64,000 nucleotides of DNA from JBAZYV01 sp041658345. GTDB lineage: Bacteria > Patescibacteriota > Gracilibacteria > UBA1369 > 2-02-FULL-48-14. The notes under the pieces were generated by a model. That model did no database searches, was not told the origin of the DNA, and was given only the letters and a program-made list of their open reading frames with translations. Of the stretch, positions 17,589-25,537 are shown piece after piece. Location: contig JBBAAK010000002.1 of NCBI GenBank assembly GCA_041658345.1, forward strand, positions 124,001 to 188,000. The letters are read 5' to 3'. The stretch's first letter is position 1. Every line of letters starts with the position of its first letter. The translations under genes and the position numbers were made by a program.

Positions 17589-18002
17589 TTAAGCCTGTGA
17601 GTCTACCCTTAAAAGTATGGAGATTATTCCTTGTACTATTGCATATGAGAGCAAGATCATAATGAGTCCAACAAGGGACCATGTTAATCCGCGTTTTCCG
17701 GCTTCTATACGTTGATCTTTACCAAATGCAAAGATGTAATTTCCGCCGGCAATTATCAAGAAAATGATTGTTGCAGATGCGGTAAAAAGCAGAATTTGGC
17801 TTATAATTTTTCCTACAAAAAGTATTACGGTTCTAGTGGCTGCGGTTTCCGGGTGTGCCGAATCCACGGCCTCGGATGCTTCTATAGTTGGCAGGCTATC
17901 CGGTCTTAGAGCATCGTCTAGTTGGATTACCGCAAATGCGCTCTGGCTAAGTGACCAGAACATTGTTGCTGAGATTATTGTGAGTAATATTTTTTTGATC
18001 AT
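17589..18002 (-). CDS. T4SS-pilin-like two-helix membrane protein (unit D)
   Basis: 137 residues: signal peptide MIKKILLTIISATMFWSLSQSAFA, a short polar mature N-terminus, then two hydrophobic helices (about 68-95, ISQILLFTASATIIFLIIAG; and 108-132, WSLVGLIMILLSYAIVQGII) separated by a basic turn GKDQRIEAGKRG. This resembles VirB2-type pilins and the T4SS_pilin family common in CPR genomes. Its start overlaps the stop of the upstream gene by 4 nt. Fourth of four consecutive genes with this layout. Confidence 0.75.
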   Translation of the reverse strand: MIKKILLTIISATMFWSLSQSAFAVIQLDDALRPDSLPTIEASEAVDSAHPETAATRTVILFVGKIISQILLFTASATIIFLIIAGGNYIFAFGKDQRIEAGKRGLTWSLVGLIMILLSYAIVQGIISILLRVDSQA

Positions 18003-18859
18003 AAGCCTGGGTCTGGGGTTTCAGTAAATACATTATCATCCTCTGTTGAGGTGTCTTGAGAAAGTTTGAGTGTTGCAATACTGTATATAATTGCGTATCC
18101 GAGTGAGATAAGTGCAAGGGCTATACCGGCATATAAAATAATTGATTTTGCCTTTGTAAGTTGTTCTTCATTCCCACGTCCTATTACCACCATTGTGCCA
18201 CCGTATACGAGCGCTACAAAAATCAAAAGACCTGTGAGATACATTACATTACTGACCAGTGCTGGGACTATTTCGTTCAAAAAATCCCCGCTTGGTAAAT
18301 TAACGCGCCCCATTTCATCTTGTTCATAAATAATTTCCTCCGTGCTTGGAAGTAAAACATTCAAATCGTCCGCGGATACGGCATAAGCACTTGGCGCAAA
18401 GAAAGAAGTTGCAGTTTCCGGCATTTCCGTTGAAGGCAATGCTATTGAGACTACAATAGAAACTATTGCATAAGAGAAAATCACTATAAAAAATCCCATT
18501 ATGCTGTAACGCAAATTTAATTTTGCTCTATTTGTTTTGTCTTCATTCCCGTATGAAGTGAGCATTTGTATCGCGGAAATTAAAATTCCAATAAATGCGC
18601 CGATTCCAAGTATCCCTATAGCTATGTTTATTGCTCTTGGTATGCCTGTATTTAATAAGTAATTTTGCAAATCTCCACCAGTATTTCCTGTAGTAGGACC
18701 GGGTAGAAAATCCGGTTGTGGGATCCCCGGCATTGTGACCGTTTTTTCCGTTGGGGTAGTTGTTGTATCCGCAGTCACAGCATTTGCATGTTGTATCGTT
18801 AGTGCCAAGGTTGGCATTAGAGCTAATACAAGTAGGATTGAAAGTAAGAATTTTTTCAT
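17999..18859 (-). CDS. Duplicated T4SS-pilin-like membrane protein (unit C)
   Basis: 286 residues: signal peptide, a Thr/Pro-rich stretch, then two helix pairs. Pair one is INIAIGILGIGAFIGILIS (~75) with YSIMGFFIVIFSYAIVSIVV (~110). Pair two is YLTGLLIFVALVYGGTMVV (~213) with IILYAGIALALISLGYAIIY (~242). Each pair has a charged turn (NEDKTNRAK, NEEQLTKAK), so the protein looks like a tandem duplication of the two-helix unit found singly in its neighbours. TAATG overlap with the upstream gene. Likely inner-membrane; function inferred only from family. Confidence 0.72.
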   Translation of the reverse strand: MKKFLLSILLVLALMPTLALTIQHANAVTADTTTTPTEKTVTMPGIPQPDFLPGPTTGNTGGDLQNYLLNTGIPRAINIAIGILGIGAFIGILISAIQMLTSYGNEDKTNRAKLNLRYSIMGFFIVIFSYAIVSIVVSIALPSTEMPETATSFFAPSAYAVSADDLNVLLPSTEEIIYEQDEMGRVNLPSGDFLNEIVPALVSNVMYLTGLLIFVALVYGGTMVVIGRGNEEQLTKAKSIILYAGIALALISLGYAIIYSIATLKLSQDTSTEDDNVFTETPDPGL

Positions 18860-19833
18860 TATCCGAAGAAGGTTGGATTTATTGTGTAGAGTATTAAGCC
18901 GGATAAAAATAGAAGTACGATTGCGGTGATTGCTTGCAAGATTTTGTCTTTTGATGCAGAAACATCGCCACTTATTCCGGAGATTGAGATTTTTACGCCG
19001 TTATAAATTATTGTTACAACAGCTATCAAGCCAACTATTCCCGCAGTCCATCCATAAAGATATTTTACAGAAAGTTTAAGTAGGCTCATGCCATTGTCGC
19101 CAATAACCCAAGTGCGTTTTTGGCAATCTGAAGCAACGTCTGAACATTCTTTATAGGTTTTTGTATAGATTGTTCTCACGTCGTCGCATACAAGAGTGTT
19201 GTCTGTTTTAAGCATTCCTACAAGACAACAAGTTCCGGCGTAGACTGTGGTCACAAAATTATGCGCTCCTTCGCTACCGCTTAGTTTTGTTTCGCCCGCA
19301 TTGAATTCTGCAAGTTCCGTGATTATTTTTCCTTCTTTTGTACAATCACCTTGTTCCAAAAATCCGGTTGATGTATTAGCAACCATCCCGCAATTATCCG
19401 TTGTGGCATGCTCATCCGTAGGATTGCTAAAAAGTGCTCCAATGCGGTCGTTGTATCCTTCGGTTGCGCTTGTAGTTGTGGTGGGGGTGGTGGCGGTAGT
19501 TGTAGCTGGCTCTGTTGTAGCACCTGTGGCTGGTTCTGTGGTTGTTGCAGGCTCTGTTGCCTCTACTGTATCTTCGCTTGTTGCATCATCTCCTTCATAC
19601 CATTTTTTTATCATTGACTCTTTCATGTCTTCATCTATTTCCTTTGTTGTTACTGCTTTAGAGCCTGTTCCAGTCGTGGTTGTTACAGTCACCTCTGATT
19701 CCTTATACTTGTATGCGTATTCAGTCTTTGTGCTACACATCTTCAAATTCATTGTTGAGTCGGCAAAAATGAAGGGAGCGGTGATTGCAAGGATGTAGGT
19801 GGCGAGGAATATTCTTAGTAAAAATTTTTGCAT
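18859..19833 (-). CDS. T4SS-pilin-like protein with large Cys-rich exported domain (unit B)
   Basis: 324 residues: N-terminal signal (MQKFLLRIFLATYILAITAPFIFA), an exported region of ~200 residues with about eight Cys (KMCSTKTEY, TDNCGMV, TCCLVG, SDVASDCQKRTW), a low-complexity Thr/Pro/Glu linker (about 95-125), and the C-terminal two-helix unit (AGIVGLIAVVTIIYNGV and ITAIVLLFLSGLILYTI). Adjacent to unit A with no gap. The disulfide-rich domain suggests a surface-exposed part of the machine, perhaps contacting a partner cell; that is inference. Confidence 0.7.
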   Translation of the reverse strand: MQKFLLRIFLATYILAITAPFIFADSTMNLKMCSTKTEYAYKYKESEVTVTTTTGTGSKAVTTKEIDEDMKESMIKKWYEGDDATSEDTVEATEPATTTEPATGATTEPATTTATTPTTTTSATEGYNDRIGALFSNPTDEHATTDNCGMVANTSTGFLEQGDCTKEGKIITELAEFNAGETKLSGSEGAHNFVTTVYAGTCCLVGMLKTDNTLVCDDVRTIYTKTYKECSDVASDCQKRTWVIGDNGMSLLKLSVKYLYGWTAGIVGLIAVVTIIYNGVKISISGISGDVSASKDKILQAITAIVLLFLSGLILYTINPTFFG

Positions 19834-20265
19834 TTAGTAGAAAAATGATTGGACAAATGTGACTATAAAATAAGACATAAAGGCTATTACGAGCCCCATT
19901 ATTGATTGGGTCAAAATTTCTTTTGAGCGATCGATTTTGTTTTCTTCTCCGCTCATCATCATAATTCCGCCGTAAAATAAAGCTATAAATGCAAAGGTTC
20001 CAATCAATAAAGTTAATATGTTTATAACGCGCATTATGCCTGCAACAAGCGGTGAACTAACTTCTCCATTTGCATCCACTTGGCCTTCCAGCGATTTTAA
20101 AATCGAACTGTCTTGCCCGGAACTTGAATCCGGTACAACGAGTATTTCCGATACATCAAAATTGCTTGCTCCGGGGATAAGATTAAGATCTTCCGCATGT
20201 GTTTTTTGTACGCCAGGTGCAAAAAGTGCAATTAATAAGGCGAGCGTGACGAGTAGTTTTTTCAT
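19834..20265 (-). CDS. T4SS-pilin-like two-helix membrane protein (unit A)
   Basis: 143 residues from ATG 20265 (MKKLLVTLALLIALFAPG); the TTG at 20280 is less likely. Signal peptide, a polar mature region, then two helices (VINILTLLIGTFAFIALFYGG and QSIMGLVIAFMSYFIVTFV) around a basic turn EENKIDRSKE. Same plan as units B-D. First pilin-like gene after the TraG-like ATPase, 20 nt downstream of it. Confidence 0.75.
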   Translation of the reverse strand: MKKLLVTLALLIALFAPGVQKTHAEDLNLIPGASNFDVSEILVVPDSSSGQDSSILKSLEGQVDANGEVSSPLVAGIMRVINILTLLIGTFAFIALFYGGIMMMSGEENKIDRSKEILTQSIMGLVIAFMSYFIVTFVQSFFY

Positions 20266-20285
20266 TCTGGCGTGATTCAATAAAA

Positions 20286-22337
20286 CTAACTGTTACCAGT
20301 ATACCTTTTTTTGATTTTTTCTTCAACCTGATTGACGTGCCTTCCAATCTGTTCGCACGAATGTTTCTTTACCTGTTCCAGTTTTACAGTGCCGTTTGTT
20401 TGAGGTTTATCCACTTGGAGTTGGAACAACGGAAGCCTTTGTTGGTTATATAAAAATTTTGCATAAGCGCAAAACGGCTGTAATTCCGTTAGATCTTCTT
20501 CTATTAAATTGAAGTACGGGGCCAGGCATTTTGCGTCTTCATAGCCGACGCAAAAGCTTAAAATAGATCCTGCATTTCCAAGGATTGAATCGCTGATCTC
20601 TTCCGGCAGTTGTGTTAAATATTGATTTGCAACCGTTAATGCCAGGCCGTATTTTCTGGATTCGGAAAACATTGAAAGCAGAGTTGCTGTTGTGAAGTTT
20701 TGGAATTCATCTATAAAAAGTGCCACCAAATCACGTTCTTCGATTGGGATTTTGGCCCTTTGCATAAGAGTGTTTTGGATTAAGGCGATTATTATCATTC
20801 CAAATAATCTACTTAAATCTTCTCCCAAAATGCCTTTTGGAAGTGGAACCAGAATTATTTTTTTATCTTTAAATGCTGTTTGAAAATTGAATTTATTTTT
20901 TGGTTGGCCAAATATATTGCGCGAAAGTGGCGTGCTTAAAAGTGGACCGACTTTATTTAAAATGGATGCGGTGTGTTCGCTACGTGTTGCGGGATTTATT
21001 CCAAGAAATTCTTTTTCAAAAAAACGGTGGAGTTCGGTGTCGTCCACTCGTGATAAAAATTTTAGGCAGGTTTTTGGGTCCGTGAGGACCCTTGGGAGGT
21101 CTAGTAGCGTGGTGTTTTTGGCCAAAATGAGGAGTAATAATGTGTTGCGCAAAATATATTCGAGGCGTGGGCCCCAACTTCCGTTGGCAAGGGTTTTAAA
21201 CATTTCCACAATTTGTGAGGCTTTTAATCCGGCATTTTCTCCGGGTAAAAGTTCAAGCGGATTTAATGCTGGTGGATAGGCTGTGTTTGCTACATCAAAA
21301 AAAATGGTATCTTTCTCTCTTTCTTTTGGTATTAATTTTATTGCATCATCAATTAAATCGCCATGAGGGTCCAGCATTACAATTGTGCGATTTTGAATGA
21401 TGTCTTGTTGAAAAATATTTAACATTGCCGTGGATTTTCCCATCCCAGTTTTTCCAATTATATAAAGATGTCTTTTGCGGTCTCCTTCAGGCAATTTTAG
21501 TGGATTTAGAAGTGGGGCTTTAAGATATGTGCTTTTTTCGGTTTCGAGCACGGTACTGCATGATTTTGCATTTGGCGGAGAAAGCAGGCTTGTCAATTCT
21601 TCCGCACTTAGTATCATTTGCGATTTTGTTTTTGTGAGCTCAAGTTCTCCCAAATAGGGGAGTGTAAATCCGTCAAAAAACTGGTTAAATTTATGTGAAA
21701 GTTCAATTTGAACTTTAAAAATTGGGCGGGAAAGTTTGTCTAAAATTGCGTGGCGCGGATCTTCACGCTCATGCAGTGATTCCATTTGCCCCTCAATTGG
21801 TCTTAACGTTTCTTTGCTCCTTAAACTTATGCGGATTAGTGGCCCTAAAATTGTGCGCAACTTTATAGAAAACCAGCCGTAGGTTTCCCACTGATCAAAT
21901 TTTCTTTCCGGTTCAAACCAATATTGTTTCGCTTTTTTTAAAGCCTTTGCACGTACCCTTTCTTTAATTGGTTTAAATCTAAAAATTACGAAGGCATCTT
22001 CTATTTGTGCCATTTCTTTTATTAAAGTATCCAGCGGTGTTAGATGAGTTTTTTGTATGCGGTCTTCAAATTGTCTATAACGTTTTATTGGCAGTAGTAC
22101 TCCCTTTTTTTGTCTTACAAAATATTTCGTTTGTGTATGCGTGGGATTTTCTTCTTGTATGAATCGACTGCCAATGAAAAAATCACTTAAATCGTCGCTG
22201 GTTAGGATTTTAACCTTCCCGTTTTTGCTATGAAGAATAAATTTTTTACTTATATGCGATTTTTGTATGGTATGAAACCAATGTTCCAGTACATTTGGCA
22301 AATATTCTTGGGTTTCACAAAATCGCAATAAAAACAT
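20286..22337 (-). CDS. TraG/VirD4-like type IV secretion coupling ATPase
   Basis: A 683-residue P-loop ATPase. Walker A GKTGMGKS lies near residues 297-304 and the Walker B-like VALFIDEFQNF near 537-547, followed by ESRKYGLALTVANQYLTQLP, the TraG/TraD C-terminal arginine-finger region. The ~220-residue N-terminal part is unrecognised and no clear membrane helix is seen, so it may be a cytoplasmic coupling protein recruited by partners. It is encoded immediately upstream of four T4SS-pilin-like genes, pointing to a dedicated DNA or protein transfer machine. No relaxase or VirB4 gene is in the window. Confidence 0.85.
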   Translation of the reverse strand: MFLLRFCETQEYLPNVLEHWFHTIQKSHISKKFILHSKNGKVKILTSDDLSDFFIGSRFIQEENPTHTQTKYFVRQKKGVLLPIKRYRQFEDRIQKTHLTPLDTLIKEMAQIEDAFVIFRFKPIKERVRAKALKKAKQYWFEPERKFDQWETYGWFSIKLRTILGPLIRISLRSKETLRPIEGQMESLHEREDPRHAILDKLSRPIFKVQIELSHKFNQFFDGFTLPYLGELELTKTKSQMILSAEELTSLLSPPNAKSCSTVLETEKSTYLKAPLLNPLKLPEGDRKRHLYIIGKTGMGKSTAMLNIFQQDIIQNRTIVMLDPHGDLIDDAIKLIPKEREKDTIFFDVANTAYPPALNPLELLPGENAGLKASQIVEMFKTLANGSWGPRLEYILRNTLLLLILAKNTTLLDLPRVLTDPKTCLKFLSRVDDTELHRFFEKEFLGINPATRSEHTASILNKVGPLLSTPLSRNIFGQPKNKFNFQTAFKDKKIILVPLPKGILGEDLSRLFGMIIIALIQNTLMQRAKIPIEERDLVALFIDEFQNFTTATLLSMFSESRKYGLALTVANQYLTQLPEEISDSILGNAGSILSFCVGYEDAKCLAPYFNLIEEDLTELQPFCAYAKFLYNQQRLPLFQLQVDKPQTNGTVKLEQVKKHSCEQIGRHVNQVEEKIKKRYTGNS

Positions 22338-22395
22338 GCTACAAGTTTAATTGTATAACTTGTTTTTTACGGTTAGCCGATTGTTTTTTTGAGGT

Positions 22396-23091
22396 CTATT
22401 TTGCTTGTTGTGGCTCCGACAACAGTATGAGTCTATAAAAGCGCGAAAGTTCTTTTATCAGGATTTTTTCACGGTCGGTAAGTGCTATTTCAGCTATGCC
22501 AATGATGTTTGCATGCAGGTCGCCGGCTTCCTTTAGCCCTTCTCTTAAAGTGGAAAAATGTAAGTCCAATTCTTTTTGATGCACTAACCCTTTTGGTTCC
22601 AAAATGCGATATTTTATAGCTCTTTCCAAAGATACTATTATGTTTGATTTTTCTTTTGCCAATTCTTGCAAAATGCTTATGTAGATTTCCATGTCGTGCA
22701 CTTCCAAAAATCCGCCTACGCGTATCCAATCAAAAACTTGGCTTGGCCAAGCTGTTTTTTTTGGTAGTTCTTTGAGTAATTCGATTGTGAAAATTCCGCC
22801 CTCTGTGTTTTCTGTTAATAATAAAAAGAAATTTCTATTTTTGAAATCAAAAAGTGCGTGTTTGCCACGCAAAAGATCCTCTGAAATCGTTGGCCCGAAT
22901 GTTTTTTCTGCTTCTGTTATGATTTCTTCCACGGTTAATTTTGGACATGTATTTATTTCCGTCCATTTGTTTCTGCGAAAAATCCTGGCCTTTTTTCCGG
23001 CTGGAATTGCAATCAATTCGGCTTGGTACCTTAGTAAGGTATTAAGCAATTTCTCCAGGATTTGTTGTTTTGAGTTTGTCCGCGAGGTCAT
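22396..23091 (-). CDS. PilT-like protein lacking Walker A (degenerate secretion ATPase)
   Basis: 231 residues. The order of blocks recalls PilT/VirB11 ATPases: a PAS-like N-terminal region (AIPAGKKARIFRRNKWTEI; LTVEEIITEAEKTF), then RILEPKGLVHQKEL, comparable with the ASP-box segment in which PilT has IEDPIE...QREV, then LREGLKEAGDLHANIIGIAEI, comparable with the Walker B region LRxxLRxDPDVIxVGE. The expected GPTGSGKST loop is missing; GGFLEVHDMEIYIS occupies that place. It is probably inactive or a scaffold. The 5' end overlaps dus by 50 nt; TTG 23049 is an alternative start. Confidence 0.5.
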   Translation of the reverse strand: MTSRTNSKQQILEKLLNTLLRYQAELIAIPAGKKARIFRRNKWTEINTCPKLTVEEIITEAEKTFGPTISEDLLRGKHALFDFKNRNFFLLLTENTEGGIFTIELLKELPKKTAWPSQVFDWIRVGGFLEVHDMEIYISILQELAKEKSNIIVSLERAIKYRILEPKGLVHQKELDLHFSTLREGLKEAGDLHANIIGIAEIALTDREKILIKELSRFYRLILLSEPQQAK

Positions 23092-24037
23092 AAAGAATTT
23101 TTTTAGCTTCTTCCAAAGTGGATATATTTACAACGGAGGCGCGATATTGGCTCGCTCCTTCAAAGCCTCTTAAAAGACTTACAAAATGTTTGCGCATCTC
23201 TTTTATCCCACGCTCTTCGCCTTTGTATTTTACGCAAAGTTCTGCATGCAAAATGTAGTATTTGAGTTTTTCTTCAAAAGTTTTTGGTGAGACATACGAT
23301 TCATTAAAAAATGCGCTCGCGATTTCCGCCATTAGCCACATATTTGTTTGAGTTGCGCGTCCAACCATTACTCCGTCTAAATTGTTGATTTTATTTATAG
23401 CATCTTCTTTTGTGCGTATGTCGCCATTGCCTATCACCGGTATTTTTATGTGCCTTTTAACCTCATAGATTGGCTCCCAGTCGGAGATTCCCGTGTACAT
23501 TTGTTTGGCCGTTCTACCATGCAATGTGATTAGTTTTGCGCCGGCACTTTCCATTGATTTGCAGAGTTCTATTAAAGCTTTCAAATCTACCTCTTTTACG
23601 CCTATTCTTGTTTTTACGGATACTGGTAGGGAGGTGGCCTTAGCAGTTTTTTCTATTATTTCGAGAGCCAGGCGAGGATTTTTAAGCAGTGCGCTTCCGT
23701 GGTCGCTTGAGACAACTTTTTTTGCAGGACAACCCATGTTTATGTCTATCGCATCAAAGCCAAGCTCTTCAATTTTTTTTGCTGCTATTGCAAAATTTTC
23801 CGGTTTTTTGCCAAAGATTTGTGCTATTAAAGGGCGTTCTTCATCCGGATTGAAATCCAGTTGTTTTAATGTGTTTTTGCTCTCATAAACTAAGCCATCC
23901 GCACTTGTGAATTCGGTAAAACAAATCGTGCGTGGTTCAATAATCTTTATGAGTTGGCGGTAGGCCGTGTCTGTGTAACCGGACATTGGCGCCAAGGCCA
24001 AAATTGGACGCGTAGTATTTTCCCAAGAGAATGCCAT
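23042..24037 (-). CDS. dus: tRNA-dihydrouridine synthase
   Basis: A flavin enzyme that reduces uridines in the tRNA D-loop. TIM-barrel features: LAPMSGYTDTAYRQL at the start, the catalytic Cys in INMGCPAKKV near residue 101, VSVKTRIG near 139, LHGRTAKQMY near 172 and PVIGNGDI near 195. Length of 331 is typical of the DusB class. It lies 2 nt downstream of the GspG-like gene. Confidence 0.94.
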   Translation of the reverse strand: MAFSWENTTRPILALAPMSGYTDTAYRQLIKIIEPRTICFTEFTSADGLVYESKNTLKQLDFNPDEERPLIAQIFGKKPENFAIAAKKIEELGFDAIDINMGCPAKKVVSSDHGSALLKNPRLALEIIEKTAKATSLPVSVKTRIGVKEVDLKALIELCKSMESAGAKLITLHGRTAKQMYTGISDWEPIYEVKRHIKIPVIGNGDIRTKEDAINKINNLDGVMVGRATQTNMWLMAEIASAFFNESYVSPKTFEEKLKYYILHAELCVKYKGEERGIKEMRKHFVSLLRGFEGASQYRASVVNISTLEEAKKILYDLADKLKTTNPGEIA

Positions 24038-24039
24038 AA

Positions 24040-24891
24040 TTATTTTTCTTTGCTACCCACAAAAGTGACATTGTTCCCTTCAACATCCCTGTAAGAGGCA
24101 TAGTTTTTTATACTTTCTCCAACTGTCCACGGGTATCCAAAGCCCTTACTGTCTTCAAATAGGGCGGACAGAATATACACAGAATTGTCTCCGGCGATTC
24201 CATCATAAACTGCGTATACATAGCCAAATTCTTTGCCAGCCTTGTCGATTTCTCCGCTTCGCGGATCAGATGGAACTTTTGTAAAAAGACCACTTTCCAT
24301 AAGTGCGGTTTCCATCTCATCCGCTTTTGGATATGCTCCGAGTTGATTTTCGTATTTCTTTAAAAAATCGCCCATTTTGCTTAGGTCGGAAACTCTTGTT
24401 TCGTTCTCTTCCAAATAAGTTCTATCTTCGGTTGGCAGAGTGGTGATTGAATTTTCTATTAATTCCGTGCGGTCTTTTATAGACATAAACCAAATTGTGC
24501 TTCCACCTAAAACCACAACAGCTATTGCCGGCAAAAGCATGGCTAGAAATAGTTTTCTTTTTTCAATATGCATTGGCTCCTTTTGTTCGAATGGATTTGC
24601 CACCGAAGGGCTTTTTTCTACCTGTAAACTTGCGAGAGGATCTATGTCCGGTTCATGGCTTGGCGTTGCTGGGACTACTTGTGATTCATCTTCGGCAATG
24701 TCCTCCGGTTCGTTTTGCATTTCATGGCGTTTTTCTTCTGCAAGACGCATCAGTGCCAAAGCGCGTTGATTCCCAGGTTCGATTTCCAAAATTTCTCCGC
24801 AACCTTGAATTGCATTGTCATACTCTTTTGCGTTTAGCCAAGACTGTATGCTGTTTAAGGCTTCGGATATGCTGATTGGTGAGTTGTCCAT
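24040..24891 (-). CDS. Membrane protein with TPR-like N-terminus and GspG-like C-terminus
   Basis: 283 residues in three parts. Residues ~7-55 form a TPR-like helix pair (LNAKEYDNAIQGCGEILEI). An acidic linker leads to one membrane helix (LFLAMLLPAIAVVVLGGSTIW, about 115-135). The C-terminal ~110 residues resemble the outer domain of type II secretion major pseudopilins: LGAYPKADEM, FTKVPSDPRSGE, FGYVYAVYDG. Unlike a pseudopilin, the helix is internal and there is no prepilin peptidase site. It may display a pilin-like domain while binding a cytoplasmic partner. Confidence 0.65.
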   Translation of the reverse strand: MDNSPISISEALNSIQSWLNAKEYDNAIQGCGEILEIEPGNQRALALMRLAEEKRHEMQNEPEDIAEDESQVVPATPSHEPDIDPLASLQVEKSPSVANPFEQKEPMHIEKRKLFLAMLLPAIAVVVLGGSTIWFMSIKDRTELIENSITTLPTEDRTYLEENETRVSDLSKMGDFLKKYENQLGAYPKADEMETALMESGLFTKVPSDPRSGEIDKAGKEFGYVYAVYDGIAGDNSVYILSALFEDSKGFGYPWTVGESIKNYASYRDVEGNNVTFVGSKEK

Positions 24892-24932
24892 GGCTTCAGC
24901 CTAACGGATTTTGTAGTTTGGGTCAATAAAGT

Positions 24933-25496
24933 TCAGAAAGCCTCTTCTTCGTTAAACCTACTACTTTGTACCTGTGGGATTACGGCCTCAATTGTACCCC
25001 AGGCGGATTCACGGTCTTTTGGGGTGATTAGGGTCACTTCATCTCCGGCATCGCCTTTGTAATAGGTTACGGAAGCAAGTAAAACACGGTAGTTTTTTCC
25101 ATTTGCCACAACTTTGAATTGGCCGTCTTCTTTGAGCAAAGTTCCTCGCACAAATTCACGATCAACAGGTGAGATTTGTTTGTATAAAAAGGTTCCGTTT
25201 GGCAAAATTGTGAGTTTTAATCTATCGCCTTCAACCAGTTTTGATTTGCTGGCGTAGTTTGCTGGTACGGGGTAGACTTTTTCATTTGGTCCTATCATAT
25301 TTTGTCCATCAAAAACTCCTTCTATAACCTGGTTTTCTCCGGATTCGTAAGCTTTCCCATCCTCTGATTTTAGGTGCGACTCGGCCCTTTGATGTCCGGG
25401 AGCCAATTCTTCTAAAAGGCTTCTTGCAGATCTCAAAGAAGCTTCGGCGGTTTCTATAAGGCGAAGTACTTTACCAATATCTTGGTTTTGATCCAT
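24933..25496 (-). CDS. Conserved hypothetical protein, 187 aa
   Basis: The N-terminus is a helix (KVLRLIETAEASLRSARSLL), followed from residue ~55 by a compact beta-rich domain (VIEGVFDGQNMIGPNEKVYP, VPANYASKSKLVEGDRLKL, FLYKQISPVDREFVRGTLL). Proteins with this VIEGVFDG / SKSKLVEGD pattern are, as I recall, widespread in CPR genomes, but I know of no function. Soluble, no signal. Between ftsQ and the GspG-like gene on the same strand. Confidence 0.75.
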   Translation of the reverse strand: MDQNQDIGKVLRLIETAEASLRSARSLLEELAPGHQRAESHLKSEDGKAYESGENQVIEGVFDGQNMIGPNEKVYPVPANYASKSKLVEGDRLKLTILPNGTFLYKQISPVDREFVRGTLLKEDGQFKVVANGKNYRVLLASVTYYKGDAGDEVTLITPKDRESAWGTIEAVIPQVQSSRFNEEEAF

Positions 25497-25537
25497 GGTG
25501 TTTTTGTTAGTATTTAGGTTTTTCGCTTGCGCGACCG

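Noticed and set aside
19323..19617. Gln/Pro-rich and Cys/Gly-rich frames around 19.3-19.6 kb
   Set aside because: Out-of-frame and antisense readings of the Thr/Pro/Glu linker of unit B.
19408..19617. CRISPR-like or tandem DNA repeat
   Set aside because: The repetitiveness comes from Thr/Pro codons of a linker; there are no regular repeats and spacers. No CRISPR array was seen in the window.
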